From Candidatus Roizmanbacteria bacterium (GTDB lineage Bacteria > Patescibacteriota > Microgenomatia > UBA1406 > GWC2-37-13), in contig JAPLYR010000040.1 of NCBI GenBank assembly GCA_026395455.1, forward strand, positions 1 to 8,723: 8,723 nt of DNA, read 5' to 3'. The notes under the pieces were generated by a model. That model was given only the letters and a program-made list of their open reading frames with translations. It made no database searches and was not told the DNA's origin. Made by a program: the position numbers and the translations under genes. Shown piece by piece: positions 5,104 to 8,723 of this stretch (positions within the stretch are counted from its first letter, which is position 1; each line of letters starts with the position of its first letter).

Positions 5104-7023
5104 TCATAAAACAAAAAGAAGAATAAAGAAAGGCAAGATGCTCATCATAACTAGTTGTGCTTCTGGATTAGCCAGAGCAGTCTGTAATTTATCTCCTATA
5201 TGAGAGATCATCATAACTGGGTTTTTTAAAAGAGTTTGTTTTGGAATTTGGTGAATAGTATAGAGCGTATAGGTATCTTTGTTAAATAGAATTGTTGAAG
5301 AATAATCTATATCCTTCATCAGCATTTCAACTATATACGTTTTATCTTTTGAATTACTAATAAGTGGAAAACCAAATGGATAGGAGGCACTATTTCCTAT
5401 TTCGGCTGGTGAGGTATCTTGAGATGCATACCAATTATCCATACCTTTTTCCTTCATGCGGATCATAAATCTTTGATTTTTTGTGGGATCAACAAATATT
5501 CTCTTATTGGTTATTTTTCCCATAGTACTTGTAAGATGAACTAATATCACTCCCATATTATTTTCTTGAGAAACAAAGGAAAAAGTGTGTGGATTGTCTG
5601 AAATTGCGATTGTTGAGGGGATGACGTGAGTATATTTTTTCTGAATCGAAAAGAAATTAAACTGAGATGTATATACTGAAAAAAAGAGAAGCAGAATAAA
5701 AGTTGCAAGTATTCCATATATAAGCTTCATGTTTTGGGAGATTATCTTTTTTGGTTTTTTATCTGGCTTAAACTGGAAGTACGGTGTCTCAATGATGTAA
5801 TGAATTGCCACAGCAACTAAGAAAAAAATCACTGCAGTTATTATTAAAAATGCAATGTTAGTTAGTACACTTGTAGGTTTAAATAGAAGATGCATCCCGT
5901 CAACAATCGCCGTATGCCCAATATACATAGAATAACTTATGGTACCCAAAAAAATAAATGCTTTTCTTTGAAAGAGCCTGCTTAACAAAGTATCTTGTTC
6001 TATAAGAGAGTAGACAATATAACCAAAAGGGAATACAAGGAAAAGACGAAATATCGTAGTATATATACCGTACACTTTGCCCAAACAAAGATATGAAAGA
6101 AACAACACTAAAAGAAAAGATATTGGGTTAATCAGTAGTTTAGAAATAGATGATATTTCGTTCTTTTTACTTCTTCGAATAATAGTAGCGATACCAATAC
6201 CTCCACAAAAGTAGATAAAGTACTCGACATATAACATTGACATACCTGGAGTATGTTTGAACAACAATGACAATCCAAAAAGAAATGGAAATAACAAAAT
6301 ACAGAATAATAATGTGAACAATCGATTCTTTTTTTGAAGAGCTTGTACTGTTCCTGAAAAAAGAAATGGATACAAAATATAAAAAATCATTTCTGGTGCT
6401 AGACTCCAATAGACGCCGTCCAGTAATGGAATGTAATTGCCGAGTGCAAGAGTAAGGGTTGCATTTGAAGCAAATATTGATCCTTCTTTGAGAAAAAAAG
6501 GAAGAGAGTCAAACCATATTGGCGGACTGCGCATAATAAAAAAACCATACCACACTGCAACAACACACTGGAGAATAATAAAAAGTTTAATGAGAATACT
6601 TCCTTTATGAAATCGTTCAATAATATAAACCCAGATTAGGCGTGCTAAAAAAGCAACAGAAAGGATAAGAGCAATTCGGGCAATAAGAGGAGTTTGAGGA
6701 AACAATCGAAAAACCCACATACATGTAGCCATCACTAAGAAAGGCGGGAAAATACGGGCGTACCTTCGTTCAATAAACTCACTTGGTTGAGGATTTGCAT
6801 ATAAATACCCCATGAGGAATCCCGATAAGATAAAAAAGAAAGTAACACCTAAGTTTCCACTGGTAAAGAAGAACTGAATAATGGGGCGTATATAAATTGG
6901 AACAGCTTCAGCGATATAACGAGAATCGATGTGGTTTAAAAATACCAATAGGATTGCAAATCCTCTGAGTCCATCAAGTACATCAAGTCTTCTTACTACC
7001 TTTGTTTTTTCTTGTTCAGACAT
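5104..7023 (-). CDS. Acyltransferase 3 family membrane protein with a C-terminal extracytoplasmic beta-rich domain
   Basis: Integral membrane O-acyltransferase of the OafA/YrhL type (PF01757). Such enzymes move acetyl or other acyl groups onto surface polysaccharide or peptidoglycan. Landmarks: LDGLRGFAILLVFLNH (16-31) holds the essential R-X10-H motif as Arg20 and His31; NLGVTFFFILSGFLMG at 57-72; FIERRYARIFPP at 83-94; VYWSLAPEMIFYILYP at 204-219 with Glu211; and ISYSMYIGH at 362-370 with the conserved His370. About a dozen hydrophobic helices end near 451. Residues 452-622 form a soluble region without helices, containing QENNMGVILVHL, NWYASQDT and FGFPLISNSKDKTYIVEM. A final helix (624-639) ends the protein without a charged tail. 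This region is not the SGNH domain seen in OafA. The ATG at 7023 lies 6 bp after the stop of the upstream paralogue, and the TGA is one base from the rarA ATG. The acyl donor and acceptor are unknown. Confidence 0.88.
   Translation of the reverse strand: MSEQEKTKVVRRLDVLDGLRGFAILLVFLNHIDSRYIAEAVPIYIRPIIQFFFTSGNLGVTFFFILSGFLMGYLYANPQPSEFIERRYARIFPPFLVMATCMWVFRLFPQTPLIARIALILSVAFLARLIWVYIIERFHKGSILIKLFIILQCVVAVWYGFFIMRSPPIWFDSLPFFLKEGSIFASNATLTLALGNYIPLLDGVYWSLAPEMIFYILYPFLFSGTVQALQKKNRLFTLLFCILLFPFLFGLSLLFKHTPGMSMLYVEYFIYFCGGIGIATIIRRSKKNEISSISKLLINPISFLLVLFLSYLCLGKVYGIYTTIFRLFLVFPFGYIVYSLIEQDTLLSRLFQRKAFIFLGTISYSMYIGHTAIVDGMHLLFKPTSVLTNIAFLIITAVIFFLVAVAIHYIIETPYFQFKPDKKPKKIISQNMKLIYGILATFILLLFFSVYTSQFNFFSIQKKYTHVIPSTIAISDNPHTFSFVSQENNMGVILVHLTSTMGKITNKRIFVDPTKNQRFMIRMKEKGMDNWYASQDTSPAEIGNSASYPFGFPLISNSKDKTYIVEMLMKDIDYSSTILFNKDTYTLYTIHQIPKQTLLKNPVMMISHIGDKLQTALANPEAQLVMMSILPFFILLFVL
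5158..5670 (-). other. Extracytoplasmic domain of unknown function in the downstream acyltransferase
   Basis: About 170 residues (452-622) between the last helix of the acyltransferase core and the C-terminal helix. The sequence is polar and alternates in a beta-like way. It shares with the other copy the blocks TSQFNFFS, ENNMGV, a WYA(S/T)Q motif, FGFP and SKxKxYIxE. The two copies are much more alike in these blocks than between them, which suggests a folded, selected domain rather than a linker. Its placement outside the membrane follows from the even spacing of helices on either side and is inferred. Confidence 0.6.
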
Positions 7024-7029
7024 GGATTA

Positions 7030-8723
7030 TTATACAAAAAACAATATCAATACTAAAAGAGGGAAAATACACAGAGAAACTATAAGTGCAGTTCTATTAC
7101 TAAAAAAAGACTCCAATTTAGTTAATGAATAGGAAAGTAATTTAAGTGGGTGAGAGACAAGATCTCGTTTATCCATTTGGGAAACAGCAGTTATTGTGAG
7201 CGGAGTTGTGTTGAGGGTTATCTTCTGTGGGGGAATATTTTGTGAGTTAATTTCAAGAATATATTTTTTATTCTTCGAATCAGCTAAGGTTGGAAAACCA
7301 AATAGGAGTGGTCCAGATTTATTTATTTTTGCCAGATTCGTTTCTTGAGTAGCATACCAGCTTTTTGCATTACTTTCTTTTAACCTCAATGTAAGTATAC
7401 GATGATCATTTGCTTCTTGTGAAGATACGGTATGGGTAAGGGGAATAAGTACCACACCCATATTGTTTTCTTTCGGTATGAATGAAACAATGAGAGGTTT
7501 AGAAGAAAGAATGAGTGAGTTATATGTTTTTTCTTGCGAAAAAAAATTAAATTGTGAAGAATACGCGCTAAAAATTAAAATAGAATATATAAAAATTAAA
7601 ATAAAAAGGGTAAATTTCAATAAGCCTGGGGTAAGTTTTACTTCTCGTTTCATGGGCTTAAACATAAAGTAAGGAGACTCAATTATGTTATGTATTACAT
7701 AGGAAACTGCAATTATCACCAATAGTGTCACTATTAAAAAAAAGACCTCGGTCAAAGCATTTATTGGCTTATATAGGAGACGCATTCCGTCGATAAGGCT
7801 TGTACTACAGATATACAATGAATAGCTTATAGCTCCTAAAAAAATAAAGAATTTATTTGAAAAAAATCGTGAAAGTGCTGTTGAATTATCTAATAAGCCA
7901 TATACTACAAACCCCAATGGTATTGAAAGAAATAAAATAGCTAATAAGTTGAAGATTTGAAGTGAACCGACAGAAATAAAGTAGGACGCAAATAATACTA
8001 AGAAAAAAAAGAGCGGATGGAATAGATTGCGGAGAAATGGTGGGAGTTCTATTTCTTTTTTTTGTTTAGCAATAATCGCGATAGATATTCCTATAAAGAA
8101 ATAAATAAAATACTCTATGTCCATTATGCTAAGTCCCTTTAATTCTTTGAATAGGAGAGCAGTACCAAAAAAGAATGGAAATAAAGAAAAAAATAGAAGT
8201 GCTTTTACACGTGATTGCCTATTCTGTACTCGTAATACGAGTGGGGCAATAAGCGAAGGATAAAGAAGATAAAATAGTATTTCACAGATAAGTGTCCAAT
8301 ATACGATATCAAGCATTGGAACGTAGTCACCTAGGGGAAGAGTAAGTGTAGCGTTCACCGCGATCGTTGTAGTCCATTGGACAAATGAAGGGAGTGAATG
8401 AAACCATACGGAAGGGAGGCGCATAATGAAAAAACCGTACCAAATGGCAGTAAGCAATTGAAAAAAAAGAAACAATTTTACTGTTAGCCTTCCAAGACTC
8501 AATTTTTCGATAACATGTACCCACAACACTCGAAACAGTGCGGCAATCGCAAACAGTATGACGATTCTTGAGAAAAGAGAAAGCTGAGGATATACCCGAA
8601 AAATACCCATACATAAAACCATCGTGATAAAGGGAGGAAAAATACGCGTGTACCGTCTCTCAATAAACTCATCTTGATGAGGTTGAGGATACAAAGTAGA
8701 CATGAGAAAACCAGAGAGAATAA
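7030..8723 (-). CDS. Paralogous acyltransferase 3 family membrane protein, 5' end cut by the window
   Basis: Second copy of the same architecture, aligned with its neighbour over the whole visible length. The frame is open to the window edge: codons before the ATG at 8703 read ILSGFL, matching the start of helix 2 in the neighbour. ATG 8703 is therefore internal, and roughly 60-70 residues, including the R-X10-H motif, lie outside. Numbered from 8703: FIERRYTRIFPP at 13-24, VYWTLICEILFYLLYP at 134-149 with Glu141, and ISYSLYICS at 292-300. Here Ser300 stands where the neighbour has His370 and the family usually has His. The extracytoplasmic region is about 382-535, with KENNMGVVLIPLT, SWYATQET and FGFPTLADSKNKKYILEI. 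A last helix is at about 538-557. It is probably co-transcribed with the downstream copy and rarA. It may act on a different substrate or have lost catalysis. Confidence 0.85.
   Translation of the reverse strand, partial: ILSGFLMSTLYPQPHQDEFIERRYTRIFPPFITMVLCMGIFRVYPQLSLFSRIVILFAIAALFRVLWVHVIEKLSLGRLTVKLFLFFQLLTAIWYGFFIMRLPSVWFHSLPSFVQWTTTIAVNATLTLPLGDYVPMLDIVYWTLICEILFYLLYPSLIAPLVLRVQNRQSRVKALLFFSLFPFFFGTALLFKELKGLSIMDIEYFIYFFIGISIAIIAKQKKEIELPPFLRNLFHPLFFFLVLFASYFISVGSLQIFNLLAILFLSIPLGFVVYGLLDNSTALSRFFSNKFFIFLGAISYSLYICSTSLIDGMRLLYKPINALTEVFFLIVTLLVIIAVSYVIHNIIESPYFMFKPMKREVKLTPGLLKFTLFILIFIYSILIFSAYSSQFNFFSQEKTYNSLILSSKPLIVSFIPKENNMGVVLIPLTHTVSSQEANDHRILTLRLKESNAKSWYATQETNLAKINKSGPLLFGFPTLADSKNKKYILEINSQNIPPQKITLNTTPLTITAVSQMDKRDLVSHPLKLLSYSLTKLESFFSNRTALIVSLCIFPLLVLILFFV
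7099..7560 (-). other. Extracytoplasmic domain of unknown function in the upstream acyltransferase
   Basis: Counterpart of the domain in the neighbouring gene, residues about 382-535 counted from ATG 8703. It keeps SSQFNFFS, KENNMGV, SWYATQET, FGFP and SKNKKYILEI, but is slightly shorter between blocks. The loop after ENNMGVVLIPLT and the stretch before the last helix differ most. I see no SGNH catalytic motif, no Cys pair and no obvious metal ligand set. Confidence 0.58.

Noticed and set aside
5103..5114. rarA starting at TTG 5114
   Set aside because: It would add only MFYD, overlaps the acyltransferase end by 11 bp and has no ribosome-binding site. ATG at 5102 or 5093 fits better.
6929..7132. 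Short plus-strand frame across the junction of the two acyltransferase genes
   Set aside because: It is antisense to the start of one gene and the end of the other, shows no family similarity and lacks a ribosome-binding site.
7546..7612. A/T-rich stretch with AAAATTAAAAT-like repeats as a possible regulatory or origin element
   Set aside because: It lies inside the coding sequence for a membrane helix of the upstream acyltransferase (Phe/Ile/Leu codons), which explains the composition.
1..8723. Defence system, CRISPR array, insertion sequence or phage genes
   Set aside because: No spaced repeats, transposase, integrase, nuclease or capsid-like motifs were seen, and almost all of the window is covered by genes with other identifiable families.

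Overview
This AT-rich, very tightly packed window contains almost no non-coding DNA: the longest gap between genes is 40 bp. It uses the standard bacterial code, with TGA as a real stop (1749-1751 and 5104-5106). Small soluble enzymes, a membrane-anchored beta-propeller protein of the PF09826/COG4880 type and large multi-pass envelope enzymes with an unusual extracytoplasmic domain suggest a Candidate Phyla Radiation (Patescibacteria) bacterium, perhaps of the Microgenomates group. The lineage is inferred from gene style, not from a marker gene.

Plus strand, 1-3886: four genes run in one direction. They are a 5'-truncated S51 peptidase E-like gene, a SpoU/TrmH-type tRNA ribose methyltransferase, a stand-alone RmlC-like cupin sugar epimerase, and a beta-propeller surface protein. 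The propeller gene is broken. Near 3344 the reading frame changes, and about 26 conserved family residues are missing exactly at the junction. This indicates a deletion of roughly 79 bp, either genuine gene decay or an assembly artefact, and leaves a 531-codon N-terminal piece and a 173-codon C-terminal piece.

Minus strand, 8723-3894: three genes in a compact, probably co-transcribed block read toward the plus-strand genes. Two are tandem paralogous acyltransferase-3 membrane proteins, the upstream one cut by the window edge. The third is the AAA+ ATPase RarA (MgsA). Gaps are 6 bp and 1 bp. Both acyltransferases carry the same C-terminal extracytoplasmic beta-rich domain of about 150-170 residues followed by a last membrane helix. 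This architecture differs from the classic OafA-SGNH fusion and is the best candidate here for something undescribed. The two copies have diverged, and the upstream one has lost a His that the family usually conserves.

The two blocks converge at 3887-3893 with only 7 bp between stop codons. Weak candidate terminators for each strand lie inside the tail of the opposing gene. A common theme of several genes is cell-envelope chemistry (acyl transfer, sugar epimerisation, surface propeller). RarA, TrmH and peptidase E are housekeeping functions that appear to be simply packed alongside. No tRNA, rRNA, CRISPR array, insertion sequence or other mobile element was seen.
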